52,956 bases of DNA from assembly GCA_017995775.1 (NCBI GenBank), contig JAGOIF010000004.1, forward strand, positions 1 through 52,956. The letters are read 5' to 3'. This document shows positions 26,367 through 34,332 of this stretch, piece after piece (positions within the stretch are counted from its first letter, which is position 1; each line of letters starts with the position of its first letter). Under the pieces are notes generated by a model. The model saw only the letters and a list, made by a program, of their open reading frames with translations. It had not been told where the DNA came from and did not search any database. A program made the translations under genes and the position numbers. The DNA is from Aliarcobacter sp. (GTDB taxonomy: Bacteria > Campylobacterota > Campylobacteria > Campylobacterales > Arcobacteraceae).

Positions 26367-27440
26367 GTGTATACGGTTTTAGTAATAGATGATTCTGCAT
26401 CAATGAGAAGAATTATAAAAGATATGATTAATTCCATCGATGAATTTGAAGTTATTTGTGTTGCAACTGATGCTTATGATGCAAGAGAAAAAATAAAAGA
26501 ATATGAACCTGATTTAGTTACAATTGATATAAATATGCCAAAAATGGATGGAGTAACTTTTTTAAGAAATTTAATGAGACTTCATCCAATGCCTGCGGTT
26601 GTTATTTCAGGAGAAAGCGTAAGAGGAAATGATATTTTTGATGATGGTGCTGTTGGTTTTATTCCAAAACCAGAAGCAGGTGAATCAATGGATTCATTTC
26701 AAAGTAGGGTTAAAGATACTTTATTAAATTTAACTTTTTTACTAAAAAGATATACATTAAAAAAACCACCAGCATCAAAAGCATCTGAGATTAAAACTCA
26801 AACTATTGAGTATAAAGTACATCCAGATGAAGTTATTTTATCAAAACCTGCAATGCTTCCAGGGATGAAATTAGTAGCAATTGGTTCTTCAACAGGTGGA
26901 GTTGAATCACTATTAAGAGTATTTAAAAAGTTACCAAGCAATTTACCTCCAATTATAATAACACAACATATTCCATATGGTTTTTCAAACTCATTTGCAC
27001 AAAGATTAAATGATCATTCAGATGTAACAGTATGTGAAGCTAAAGATGGAATGATTTTACAAAAAGGTCATGGATATTTAGCTCCTGGAAATATGCATTT
27101 AACTATTGAAAAAGTAGGAAATGACTATAGAACAAAATTACTAGATACAAAAAAAGTTAGTCAACATAAACCTAGCGTTGATGTAATGTTTAGATCTGTA
27201 AATAACAATATTGGTTCATCAGCAATGGCAATTATGATGACTGGTATGGGCGATGATGGAATGATTGCCATGAAAGAATTACATGATAACGGTGCTTATA
27301 CAGTTGCACAAAATGAAGAGAGTTGTGTCGTTTTTGGAATGCCTATGAAAGCAATTCAAGCTGGGGCTGTAAAAGATATTATTCATTTAGATGATATTGC
27401 AGAATACATAATTGAGTTTGCTAAAGGAAGAAGAAAATAG
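26367..27440 (+). CDS. cheB: Chemotaxis methylesterase/deamidase CheB
   Basis: CheB removes methyl groups from receptors after phosphorylation by CheA. The N-terminal receiver domain has phospho-acceptor D54 (VTIDINMPKMDG). The C-terminal esterase has its triad at Ser175 (IGSSTGG), His201 (ITQHIP) and Asp297 (MTGMGDDG). At 357 aa it is the full two-domain form. It starts at GTG; a nearby ATG two bases earlier is in another frame. It closes the che operon. The stop is only 21 bases before the probable dif site. Confidence 0.96.
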   Translation: MYTVLVIDDSASMRRIIKDMINSIDEFEVICVATDAYDAREKIKEYEPDLVTIDINMPKMDGVTFLRNLMRLHPMPAVVISGESVRGNDIFDDGAVGFIPKPEAGESMDSFQSRVKDTLLNLTFLLKRYTLKKPPASKASEIKTQTIEYKVHPDEVILSKPAMLPGMKLVAIGSSTGGVESLLRVFKKLPSNLPPIIITQHIPYGFSNSFAQRLNDHSDVTVCEAKDGMILQKGHGYLAPGNMHLTIEKVGNDYRTKLLDTKKVSQHKPSVDVMFRSVNNNIGSSAMAIMMTGMGDDGMIAMKELHDNGAYTVAQNEESCVVFGMPMKAIQAGAVKDIIHLDDIAEYIIEFAKGRRK

Positions 27441-27460
27441 ACTCTTCTCCTTACATAGTT

Positions 27461-27493
27461 ATTAGTTTGAAAATTATAGTTTTCAATACTAAT
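27461..27493. other. dif: Candidate chromosome-dimer resolution site (dif, XerH type)
   Basis: A near-perfect inverted repeat: left arm ATTAGTTTGAAAA (27461-27473), six-base spacer TTATAG (27474-27479), right arm TTTTCAATACTAAT (27480-27493), with one extra base in the right arm. The GAAAA-N6-TTTTC core with 11-13 bp arms is the layout expected for the dif sites of single-recombinase XerH systems. It lies 30 bases before the probable xerH start, and an ORF start called at TTG 27467 would fall inside it. Function is inferred from structure and position. Confidence 0.6.
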
Positions 27494-27523
27494 TATAATT
27501 TTATATTAATATATGGACGTGAA

Positions 27524-28579
27524 ATGAGATATGATTTAGACATTATGAGTAGTTTTGATAAAACACTCTTATTTTGGATTGAAAGATTAATTAGATACAA
27601 ACTTACATCCCTTTCAAATAAACAAGTTACAGATAAAGATAAACTTGCTGCCATAATTCAATCTTTGATTAAAGGTACAAATAATATTGATGAATTAGCA
27701 ATGACTGTTAAAGATGCCAGAAATATAGGACTTAGTGGAATAAACACATATTTTAATCCTCTTTTTAAACTATACAATTTTTGTATTAATCTTGGACTTG
27801 CTTCCATGAAAGAAATTGATGAAGAACTTCTTAGTGATTTTTTAGCAAGTCAAACAAGTTCATTATCGGATGCTTCTAAAAAAAACCATCGTATTGCCCT
27901 ACTTGCTTTGTTTTCTTACATAGATAAACAAAATGAAAATGAAGATGGAAGTTCATATTTATATAAAATTGAACTTAAAAATTGGGGTGGTTTAAGTGGT
28001 AAAAGTGGTTCAAAACTTCCTTCATATATGAATAAAGAAGAAATTGATAGATTTTTACAAGCTATTGATGATTTTGAATTTACTGATAATATTGCCAATA
28101 GAAATAGACTTATTTTAAAAATTATAATCTATACAGGAATACGAGTTAGTGAAATTTTAAATCTAAGACAAAAAGATATGTTTAAAGAAGATGATGTTTA
28201 TGTTTTACAAATCAAAGGAAAAGGAAATAAACCTAGAATTGTAATGATAAAATCCTCGATAATACAAAATGATTTAAATAATTGGCTTGATATTAGAGTT
28301 TGCAATAGTGATTTACTTGTTTGTAATAAATCAGGAAATAGGCTTACCCAAGCATATGTGAGTAGAATCGTTGAAAATATATTGATAAGTGCTGGAATTA
28401 GAAAAGAAAAAAATGGTGCACATATGTTAAGACATAGTTTTGCAACCCTACTTTATTCTAAACATCGAGATTTGATTCTTGTTCAAGAAGCTTTAGGTCA
28501 TGCAGATATTAATACTTCAAGAATTTACACCCATTTTGATAAGGAAAGATTAAGAGCAACAATTGATTTAATGAGTTAA
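27524..28579 (+). CDS. xerH: XerH tyrosine recombinase
   Basis: XerH is the single-protein Xer recombinase of epsilonproteobacteria, which resolves chromosome dimers at dif with FtsK. The catalytic residues of tyrosine recombinases are present: Arg in YTGIRVSEIL, Lys in IKGKGNKPR, His and Arg in GAHMLRHSFATL, His in LGHADINTSR, and the Tyr nucleophile in RIYTHFDKER. The N-domain matches H. pylori XerH closely (LLFWIERLIRYKLTSLSN). I choose ATG 27524 (351 aa), because the number of residues before LLFW then matches H. pylori XerH and a GGA lies upstream. The longer frame from TTG 27467 begins inside the dif-like repeat. This is a housekeeping recombinase, not a phage integrase. Confidence 0.9.
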   Translation: MRYDLDIMSSFDKTLLFWIERLIRYKLTSLSNKQVTDKDKLAAIIQSLIKGTNNIDELAMTVKDARNIGLSGINTYFNPLFKLYNFCINLGLASMKEIDEELLSDFLASQTSSLSDASKKNHRIALLALFSYIDKQNENEDGSSYLYKIELKNWGGLSGKSGSKLPSYMNKEEIDRFLQAIDDFEFTDNIANRNRLILKIIIYTGIRVSEILNLRQKDMFKEDDVYVLQIKGKGNKPRIVMIKSSIIQNDLNNWLDIRVCNSDLLVCNKSGNRLTQAYVSRIVENILISAGIRKEKNGAHMLRHSFATLLYSKHRDLILVQEALGHADINTSRIYTHFDKERLRATIDLMS

Positions 28580-28609
28580 CAAATATTGAATATTAAACTG
28601 CTCTAAATC

Positions 28610-28619
28610 TAGATAAAAT
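28610..28619 (+). promoter_or_regulatory. Promoter -10 before the CbiX gene
   Basis: TAGATAAAAT (28610-28619) is identical to the element before the 6S-like RNA and lies 20 bases before the ATG. A ribosome site AAAGGA follows at 28629-28634. Confidence 0.45.
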
Positions 28620-28639
28620 AGTAAAAATAAAGGATAAAT

Positions 28640-28996
28640 ATGAAAGCTTTAATAATAGTAGCTCATGGAAGTAAATTACAATCTTCCAATGATGAGATCA
28701 GAAATATTGTATTTAAAATAAAAGAAAGTTTACAAGATGATAAGTTGATAGTTCTTTCTTCATTTTTAGAATTAGCAGAACCATCTATTTCTTTTTCTGC
28801 AATTGAAGCTATTAATCAAGGGTGTAAAAATATTAAATTTTTCCCATATTTTCTAGCTGCTGGAAAACACGTAAAAGTAGATATTCCTGATGAAATAAAT
28901 CAATTAAAACAACAATATCCACAAATAAGTTTTGAACTACTTCCTCATATTGGAGAGTGCAAAGGTATAGAAAAACTAATATTATCTAATATTTAG
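28640..28996 (+). CDS. cbiX: Short CbiX-type sirohydrochlorin chelatase
   Basis: This 118-aa single-domain (CbiX-S) chelatase inserts Co2+ or Fe2+ into sirohydrochlorin for sirohaem or cobalamin. The metal-binding histidines are His9 (IIVAHGS) and His77 (AAGKHVKVDIP), with the PYFLAAGKH signature intact. It is half the size of the two-domain family, as expected for a homodimer. It is transcribed from its own promoter and converges with the minus-strand cluster. Cobalt versus iron cannot be decided from sequence. Confidence 0.88.
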   Translation: MKALIIVAHGSKLQSSNDEIRNIVFKIKESLQDDKLIVLSSFLELAEPSISFSAIEAINQGCKNIKFFPYFLAAGKHVKVDIPDEINQLKQQYPQISFELLPHIGECKGIEKLILSNI

Positions 28997-29024
28997 TTTT
29001 TTTATACAAAATAAATCTAAGCTA

Positions 29025-29297
29025 TTACCAAAAGCCTTGAGTATAATTATCATCGCTTGAATTAAACTCTAAATATACATTTTCACTATAATCTATGTAT
29101 AAGTTATAATCCCCTACTGATATTGAATTTTCGATATCTCTTTTATTAAAATAAGCTTCATCTGAATACTCACTAAGAGCATTCAGATGGTACTCTACTA
29201 ATGAAGGTGCCATTGTATCAACAGCATCTTCTAATAGTTTGAAATTTTCAATTCCAAATGTCTTATACAAAGAATCTTTATTTACTAAAATAAACAT
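29025..29297 (-). CDS. Uncharacterised acidic 90-aa protein
   Basis: I do not recognise this family. The 90-aa product is soluble and acidic, with no signal peptide, membrane segment or cysteine. It is mixed alpha/beta by appearance: a helical first half (IENFKLLEDAVDTMAPSLVEYHL) and a strand-rich second half (SISVGDYNLYIDYSENVYLEF). It begins 16 bases after the stop of the coiled-coil gene, so the two are probably co-transcribed and may work together. The ribosome site is weak. It is likely real because frame and spacing fit the operon. Confidence 0.65.
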   Translation of the reverse strand: MFILVNKDSLYKTFGIENFKLLEDAVDTMAPSLVEYHLNALSEYSDEAYFNKRDIENSISVGDYNLYIDYSENVYLEFNSSDDNYTQGFW

Positions 29298-29313
29298 AAT
29301 TTAGAATTTATTT

Positions 29314-29784
29314 CTAATGATTAAAACCATTTAATAATGATGCCATTCTATTTAAATCAATTTTATTGCTACTACCATTTGATGATTCTTCATCTTTTGT
29401 TTCATCTTTTTTTAGAACATTTAATGGATTGTTTTCTGAATTAGTATTTGTATTCGTGTTTGAAGTGCTTTCTAAATTAAGAATATTTTCTTTTTTTTCT
29501 TCTGTTTTAACACCAGTACTAACATCTGATACTTTTCTATTTAAAATACTTTCAATTTTTCCTAACATTGTACTAATATTTGATTTATCTTCTTCTGTAT
29601 GATTTTTAAACTCATCAACATTTTTCTCTAAATCTTCTTTTGCTGATTCTAATTCTAATACTTCGTCTTCTAATTCAACTATTCTTAATTCTAAGTTATT
29701 ATTTTCTTCTTGAAGTTCTTCATATGCCTTAATTAGAGTACTTAAAGCGTTATTTAATTTTGAAATTGTTTCTGCGTTTGTCAT
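29314..29784 (-). CDS. Uncharacterised coiled-coil protein
   Basis: Function unknown. The 156-aa product has an N-terminal coiled coil (about residues 5-75, heptads in LNNALSTLIKAYEELQEE and LRIVELEDEVLELESAKEDL). A low-complexity tail rich in Asn, Thr, Ser and Glu follows (STSNTNTNTNSENN), then a short C-terminal segment NRMASLLNGF that may be a docking peptide. There is no signal or membrane segment. It resembles small cytoskeletal or division adaptors such as ZapB only in general architecture. It is the upstream partner of the acidic 90-aa gene and lies downstream of the oligopeptidase gene. Confidence 0.75.
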   Translation of the reverse strand: MTNAETISKLNNALSTLIKAYEELQEENNNLELRIVELEDEVLELESAKEDLEKNVDEFKNHTEEDKSNISTMLGKIESILNRKVSDVSTGVKTEEKKENILNLESTSNTNTNTNSENNPLNVLKKDETKDEESSNGSSNKIDLNRMASLLNGFNH

Positions 29785-29835
29785 TTTATTAAATCCTTGT
29801 TGGTATAGTTATTAAGAGTGTTATTATTGCAAAAT

Positions 29836-31803
29836 TTAGCTAATAATTCCATCAATTTTTAGTAAAGAATCAACACTTGGCTCTCTTTGTGCAAAATTGA
29901 AAAATAATTTGTCCATATCTGATGAACCACCTTGACTTAATATAGTCTCTTTATACTTTATACCAAGTTCTTTATTAAACACATTATCTGAATCAATAAA
30001 CATATAAAAAGCATCAGCACTTAGTACTTCTGCCCACTTATATGAATAGTATCCAGCTGCATATCCACCTGAAAAAATATGTGAAAATCCATTTTGGAAT
30101 TTATTATATCTAGGAGGTACCATAACAGCGAATTCTTTTCTAAGTGAATCTAATAAATCCTGTATTTCATCTTCCGTTTTGTATAACTTTTGATATACTT
30201 TAAAATCAAACAATGCAAATTCCACTTGTCTTAAAGTTGCAAGTGATGATTGGAAGTTTTTAGCTTTGATTATCTTATTGATAGCCTCATCATCTAAAAC
30301 TTCTCCTGTAATATAATGTTTTGCAAATAGTTTTAAAACTTCTTTATCGTAAGAAAAATATTCTAAAAATTGTGATGGGAACTCAACAGTATCCCAAGCA
30401 ACTCCAGAAATACCACTTACAAATGGTTCTTCTATTTTACTTAATAAGTGATGTAATGCATGTCCCATTTCATGAAATAATGTAACAACATCTGAGTGTC
30501 TTAAAAGTGATGGTGTTTCTTCTGTAGATTGTGGAAAATTTCCTACAATATATGCAGTTGGAAGATTTAGCTCACCTTTTGAATCTTTGTAGTAACTATG
30601 CCAGTTATTCATCCAAGCGCCACCACGCTTCTCTTTTCTAGCTTCTAAATCAATATAAATTCTAGCAATTGTTTTTCCATCTTCGCTTAAATCATAAACT
30701 TTTACTTTTTCATCCCAAGCAGGTGTATTCGCTTTAGTAAACTTAATATTAAACATTTGATGTAAGAAATCAAAAAAACCATTTAAAACAGATTGTTGCT
30801 CAAAATATGGTCTGTAATACTCTTCATCTAAATCATACTGCTCTTTTTTAAGCTTTTCAGAGTAGTAAGACATATCACTTGATCTAAAATCAGTGATACC
30901 ATCTTTAAATGCCATTGCTTTTATATCTTCAAGCTCTTCTTTTGCTTTATTTTTAGCTTTATGACCTAATTCTTCTAAGAATTTAATAACATCTTCTTCT
31001 TTTGAAGCCATTTTTGTAGCAAGTGAATATTGTGCATAGTTTTCAAAACCAAGAATTTTAACTTTTTCGTTTTTTAAAGCTAGAATTTCTTCAATTATTT
31101 TTCCATTTTCAGGAGCTCTTGTACAATATGCCTTGTAAATCTCTTCTCTTTTTTCTCTTGATGTTCCATATGTAATATATGCTAAATAAGATGGCATTTG
31201 AAGTGTAAATTTATATTTAGTAACTCCAGCTTCTTCAAACTTTGCTAATTGTAAATCAGAACTTGGGATTTCTTTTACATCTTCAAAATCATCAATTATC
31301 ATTTCAAACTTATTTGTAGCATTTAAAAGATTTTGAGAAAACTTATGAGATAGTTCACTAAGTCTTAAACTTATCTCTTCTAATCTTTTCTTTTGCTTCT
31401 TTTCAAGATGACAACCTGATAGTGTAAAGTCTCTTATCTCATTTTCTAAAACTTTATTTTGTATATTATTTAAACTACTATTTTCATTAGACTGTATAGT
31501 TTTTAAAGATATATAAATATCTTCATTTTGAGAAATATCTGTCTCGTACTTTGAGATAAGTGGTATGCACTCTTCATATACTTTTGTAGTTATTTCTGAA
31601 TTTTTTACAGAGTCTATATGAAAAATAGGAGTAAGAAAATTATTGATATTCTCCCCTATTTCTTGAAATGGCAAAACAAAATTTTTGTATGTTTTATTTT
31701 CTATTTTTAATAAATCATCAATTTCATTTCTACTTTTATCTAATAATTTTTCTAATATCTCTTTTGAGTTTTCTAAATTTTCTAAATTAAATTCTTTAAA
31801 CAT
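29836..31803 (-). CDS. prlC: M3-family oligopeptidase (PrlC/OpdA type)
   Basis: This cytoplasmic zinc oligopeptidase degrades short peptides and cleaved signal peptides. The zinc motif HExxH is at TLFHEMGHALHHLL (His444, Glu445, His448), and the third ligand is in the downstream EFPSQFLEYF helix. The substrate-closing loop GGYAAGYYSYKWAEVLSAD is intact. The 655 residues are close to E. coli PrlC (680). It is preceded by prmC with a 13-base gap (31804-31816), so it is co-transcribed with hemW and prmC. Confidence 0.93.
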   Translation of the reverse strand: MFKEFNLENLENSKEILEKLLDKSRNEIDDLLKIENKTYKNFVLPFQEIGENINNFLTPIFHIDSVKNSEITTKVYEECIPLISKYETDISQNEDIYISLKTIQSNENSSLNNIQNKVLENEIRDFTLSGCHLEKKQKKRLEEISLRLSELSHKFSQNLLNATNKFEMIIDDFEDVKEIPSSDLQLAKFEEAGVTKYKFTLQMPSYLAYITYGTSREKREEIYKAYCTRAPENGKIIEEILALKNEKVKILGFENYAQYSLATKMASKEEDVIKFLEELGHKAKNKAKEELEDIKAMAFKDGITDFRSSDMSYYSEKLKKEQYDLDEEYYRPYFEQQSVLNGFFDFLHQMFNIKFTKANTPAWDEKVKVYDLSEDGKTIARIYIDLEARKEKRGGAWMNNWHSYYKDSKGELNLPTAYIVGNFPQSTEETPSLLRHSDVVTLFHEMGHALHHLLSKIEEPFVSGISGVAWDTVEFPSQFLEYFSYDKEVLKLFAKHYITGEVLDDEAINKIIKAKNFQSSLATLRQVEFALFDFKVYQKLYKTEDEIQDLLDSLRKEFAVMVPPRYNKFQNGFSHIFSGGYAAGYYSYKWAEVLSADAFYMFIDSDNVFNKELGIKYKETILSQGGSSDMDKLFFNFAQREPSVDSLLKIDGIIS

Positions 31804-31816
31804 TTTATTCCTTCTT

Positions 31817-32644
31817 TTATATTTTAAATTTTAGAGTAAATCCTCTATCAAAACTTTCATAATCTTTATAAAAACTATAAGAATCCACATTAAACTCTTT
31901 AAAGTAGTTTTCTAAAGGATTCTTTTGATCATAACCCATTTCACAAAGTAAATAAGGTATTTTTCGCTCACTTGTGTTTTTAATGATATCTTTTAATAAC
32001 TCATCTCCAATATTTCCACCAAATAACGCATTTGAAGGCTCATATTTTACATTTGTTGATAACTTATAATCATTTGCAATATATGGAGGATTTGAAATAC
32101 AAAGAAAAATATCATCTTCATTCACATTTTCATACAAATTACTTAATCTAAATTCAATTTTATTTTGCACATTGTGCTTTATGGCGTTCTCTTTTGCTAA
32201 GGCTAATGCCTTTTCATTTATATCAACTGCTATTATTTTTATGTTTGGAACTAAAAGCGCTAGCATCACAGAGATAATTCCACTTCCTGTGCCTATTTCT
32301 AGGATTGTTTGTGTTTCTTTCTTATCTTTTAAAATCTCAAGGGCATTTTCAAGAAGAAATTCTGTTTCTGGTCTTGGTATTAAAACACCCTCTTTTACAA
32401 TGAACATTTCCCCATAAAAAGAGGCTTTGTTAATTATATATTCTAAAGGATAGTTTGTAGCTCTTTTTTTAACTAAATTAGCTAATTCTTTTTCTTTTAA
32501 AAATTCGTTATTATAGTTTAGATGTAACCATATTGTGTTTTTTTCTAAAAGATGTAACATCAATATTTCCACTTCTTTGGCTGGTATATGTGTTACTTGC
32601 TTTAATTCATTTGTGTATTTTTTTACTGTATCTTTTATAGTCAT
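31817..32644 (-). CDS. prmC: Release-factor glutamine methyltransferase PrmC
   Basis: PrmC methylates the GGQ glutamine of peptide release factors RF1 and RF2 using SAM. The SAM motif is TILEIGTGSGIISVML, and the catalytic NPPY is in CISNPPYIAND, about residue 184. The N-terminal helical release-factor-binding domain is present (residues 1-80). At 275 aa it is normal. It lies downstream of hemW on the minus strand and directly upstream of the oligopeptidase. Confidence 0.95.
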   Translation of the reverse strand: MTIKDTVKKYTNELKQVTHIPAKEVEILMLHLLEKNTIWLHLNYNNEFLKEKELANLVKKRATNYPLEYIINKASFYGEMFIVKEGVLIPRPETEFLLENALEILKDKKETQTILEIGTGSGIISVMLALLVPNIKIIAVDINEKALALAKENAIKHNVQNKIEFRLSNLYENVNEDDIFLCISNPPYIANDYKLSTNVKYEPSNALFGGNIGDELLKDIIKNTSERKIPYLLCEMGYDQKNPLENYFKEFNVDSYSFYKDYESFDRGFTLKFKI

Positions 32645-32694
32645 TTATTTTTACCTTTTAAAAGCTTCGATTATATTATAAATTTGTTAACAAA

Positions 32695-33762
32695 CTAATC
32701 TAGTATATATAAGGCTAATTCATCAGAAAGTAAGAAATTTTTGTTAAAAACTTTATTATCTTCTATATAAACTTTGTCATATTTGATTAAATCATCAATT
32801 TTTTCTAATTCCTGTTCATTAAATAATGAAATTTCTATCCCATTTGAACATCTTAATCCAAGTAGTATTTTTTCTGTTTTTACATCACTTTCATCTATAT
32901 CTTCAAAGTCATAAAAAAGTGGATTTTCTATATATTCTTCAATCCCTTTTAAAGGATATTGTCTTTGTTTATTTACATATCCAACAGCTCCAGCTCCAAC
33001 TCCTAAATACTCTTTATGTTGCCAATATCCATAGTTATGTTTTGATTCAGATTCTTTGTTTATTGCAAAATTTGATATCTCATATTGATGAAAACCTTTA
33101 GTATTTATGTAATCAAAAATTTCATATGATAACTCTTCATCATCAATCTTTACACTTGATGTATCAAAAAATTTTGTTCCTTCTTCAATGATTAAAGAAT
33201 AAGCACTTAAATGGGTTATTGGAAGTGAGAAAGCTGTATCGAAATCCATCTTTAGACTTTCCAATGTATCATTTTTAACACCATATATTATATCGCAGTT
33301 AATACCTTTAAAACCTATACTGTGAGCATTTTGTATAGCCTTTATAGCACTATTACTATTATGTGAGCGGCCAAGGAATTTTAGTTTATTATTTTCAAAA
33401 CTTTGAACACCAAAACTAACACGATTAACCCCTAAATTATACATACCTTTTAGCCACTCATACGAGGCTGAATTAGGATTTGCTTCTGTTGTTATCTCAG
33501 CATTTTCTTCTAGATATGGCTTTATCATTTTGAATATTTCTTCATATTCAAAAGCCTTAATTGTAGAAGGAGTTCCTCCTCCTATAAATACTGTTTCTAT
33601 TTTTTTATTATCTTTTATAAGATAATTATCGAGATTATTTCTTAGTTGTTTTTTTAATGCATTCATATACTCATGTTTTAAATGAAATCTATCTGTGTAT
33701 GAATTAAAAGCGCAGTAAAAACATTTACTATCGCAAAAGGGTATGTGTATATATAAAAGCAA
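32695..33762 (-). CDS. hemW: Radical SAM haem chaperone HemW
   Basis: HemW is a radical SAM protein of the coproporphyrinogen dehydrogenase-like family that delivers haem to respiratory enzymes. The [4Fe-4S] cysteines are C10, C14 and C17 (FCDSKCFYC). HemW lacks the extra N-terminal residues of true HemN. Other motifs are FIGGGTPS, ITTEANP, GVNRVSFGVQSF and the C-terminal winged helix. At 355 aa it fits HemW rather than HemN (about 450). It is divergent from rppH with a 55-base shared control region, and is the first gene of the hemW-prmC-prlC cluster. Confidence 0.92.
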   Translation of the reverse strand: MLLYIHIPFCDSKCFYCAFNSYTDRFHLKHEYMNALKKQLRNNLDNYLIKDNKKIETVFIGGGTPSTIKAFEYEEIFKMIKPYLEENAEITTEANPNSASYEWLKGMYNLGVNRVSFGVQSFENNKLKFLGRSHNSNSAIKAIQNAHSIGFKGINCDIIYGVKNDTLESLKMDFDTAFSLPITHLSAYSLIIEEGTKFFDTSSVKIDDEELSYEIFDYINTKGFHQYEISNFAINKESESKHNYGYWQHKEYLGVGAGAVGYVNKQRQYPLKGIEEYIENPLFYDFEDIDESDVKTEKILLGLRCSNGIEISLFNEQELEKIDDLIKYDKVYIEDNKVFNKNFLLSDELALYILD

Positions 33763-33817
33763 TTTTTAATCCTAGTTTTTGTAAAATATCTGGCTAATTA
33801 TAAGGGAAAAGATATTT

Positions 33818-34315
33818 ATGACTGATAAAACGAAAATAACAATTAATAACGAAACAAAAAAATACAGACCAAACGTAGCGGCAATTGTATTATCAGCAAA
33901 ATATCCTCACACGTGCGAAATATTTATAGCCTCAAGAACCGATGTGGAAAATGCTTGGCAATTTCCACAAGGTGGGATTGATGAAGGCGAATCATCAAAA
34001 GAGGCTTTATTTAGGGAATTAGAAGAAGAAATTGGTACAGATCAAGTTGAGATAATTGCAGAATATCCAACTTGGGTTTCTTACGAATTTCCTCCTTCTA
34101 TCGCTAAAAAAATGTACCCATTTGATGGTCAAATTCAAAAATATTACTTAGTTAAACTAAAAAAAGGTGCTAAAATAAATATAAATACACAAATTCCTGA
34201 ATTTAGCGAATATAAGTTTGTGCCTACTAGAAATATTTATGATTATATAACTTTTTTTAAAAGAACTGTTTATAAACAAGTTCTACAATATTTTAAAACT
34301 GAAGGTTATATTTAA
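33818..34315 (+). CDS. rppH: RNA pyrophosphohydrolase RppH (Nudix)
   Basis: RppH removes pyrophosphate from 5'-triphosphate mRNA and so starts decay. The Nudix box is GGIDEGESSKEALFRELEEEIG (residues 52-73), with the catalytic REx2EE glutamates present. The QFPQGG segment and the YEFPPSIAKKMYPFDGQIQKYYLV core match the RppH subgroup. At 165 aa it is typical. It starts a plus-strand run rppH-lysC-hobA-holB-folP that matches the H. pylori order by my recollection. Confidence 0.94.
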   Translation: MTDKTKITINNETKKYRPNVAAIVLSAKYPHTCEIFIASRTDVENAWQFPQGGIDEGESSKEALFRELEEEIGTDQVEIIAEYPTWVSYEFPPSIAKKMYPFDGQIQKYYLVKLKKGAKININTQIPEFSEYKFVPTRNIYDYITFFKRTVYKQVLQYFKTEGYI

Positions 34316-34332
34316 AAAGGATAAAAAATTAG

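Noticed and set aside
27467-27523. TTG start for xerH, adding 19 residues
   Set aside because: It lies within the left arm of the dif-like repeat, and the longer N-terminus has no counterpart in H. pylori XerH. ATG 27524 fits better.
27524-28579. XerH as an integrase of a mobile element
   Set aside because: Closest by motif to the housekeeping XerH; no att duplications, phage or transfer genes lie nearby.
29366-29602. 78-aa plus-strand open frame rich in Phe and Ser
   Set aside because: It is the reverse of the low-complexity region of the coiled-coil gene and has no ribosome site.
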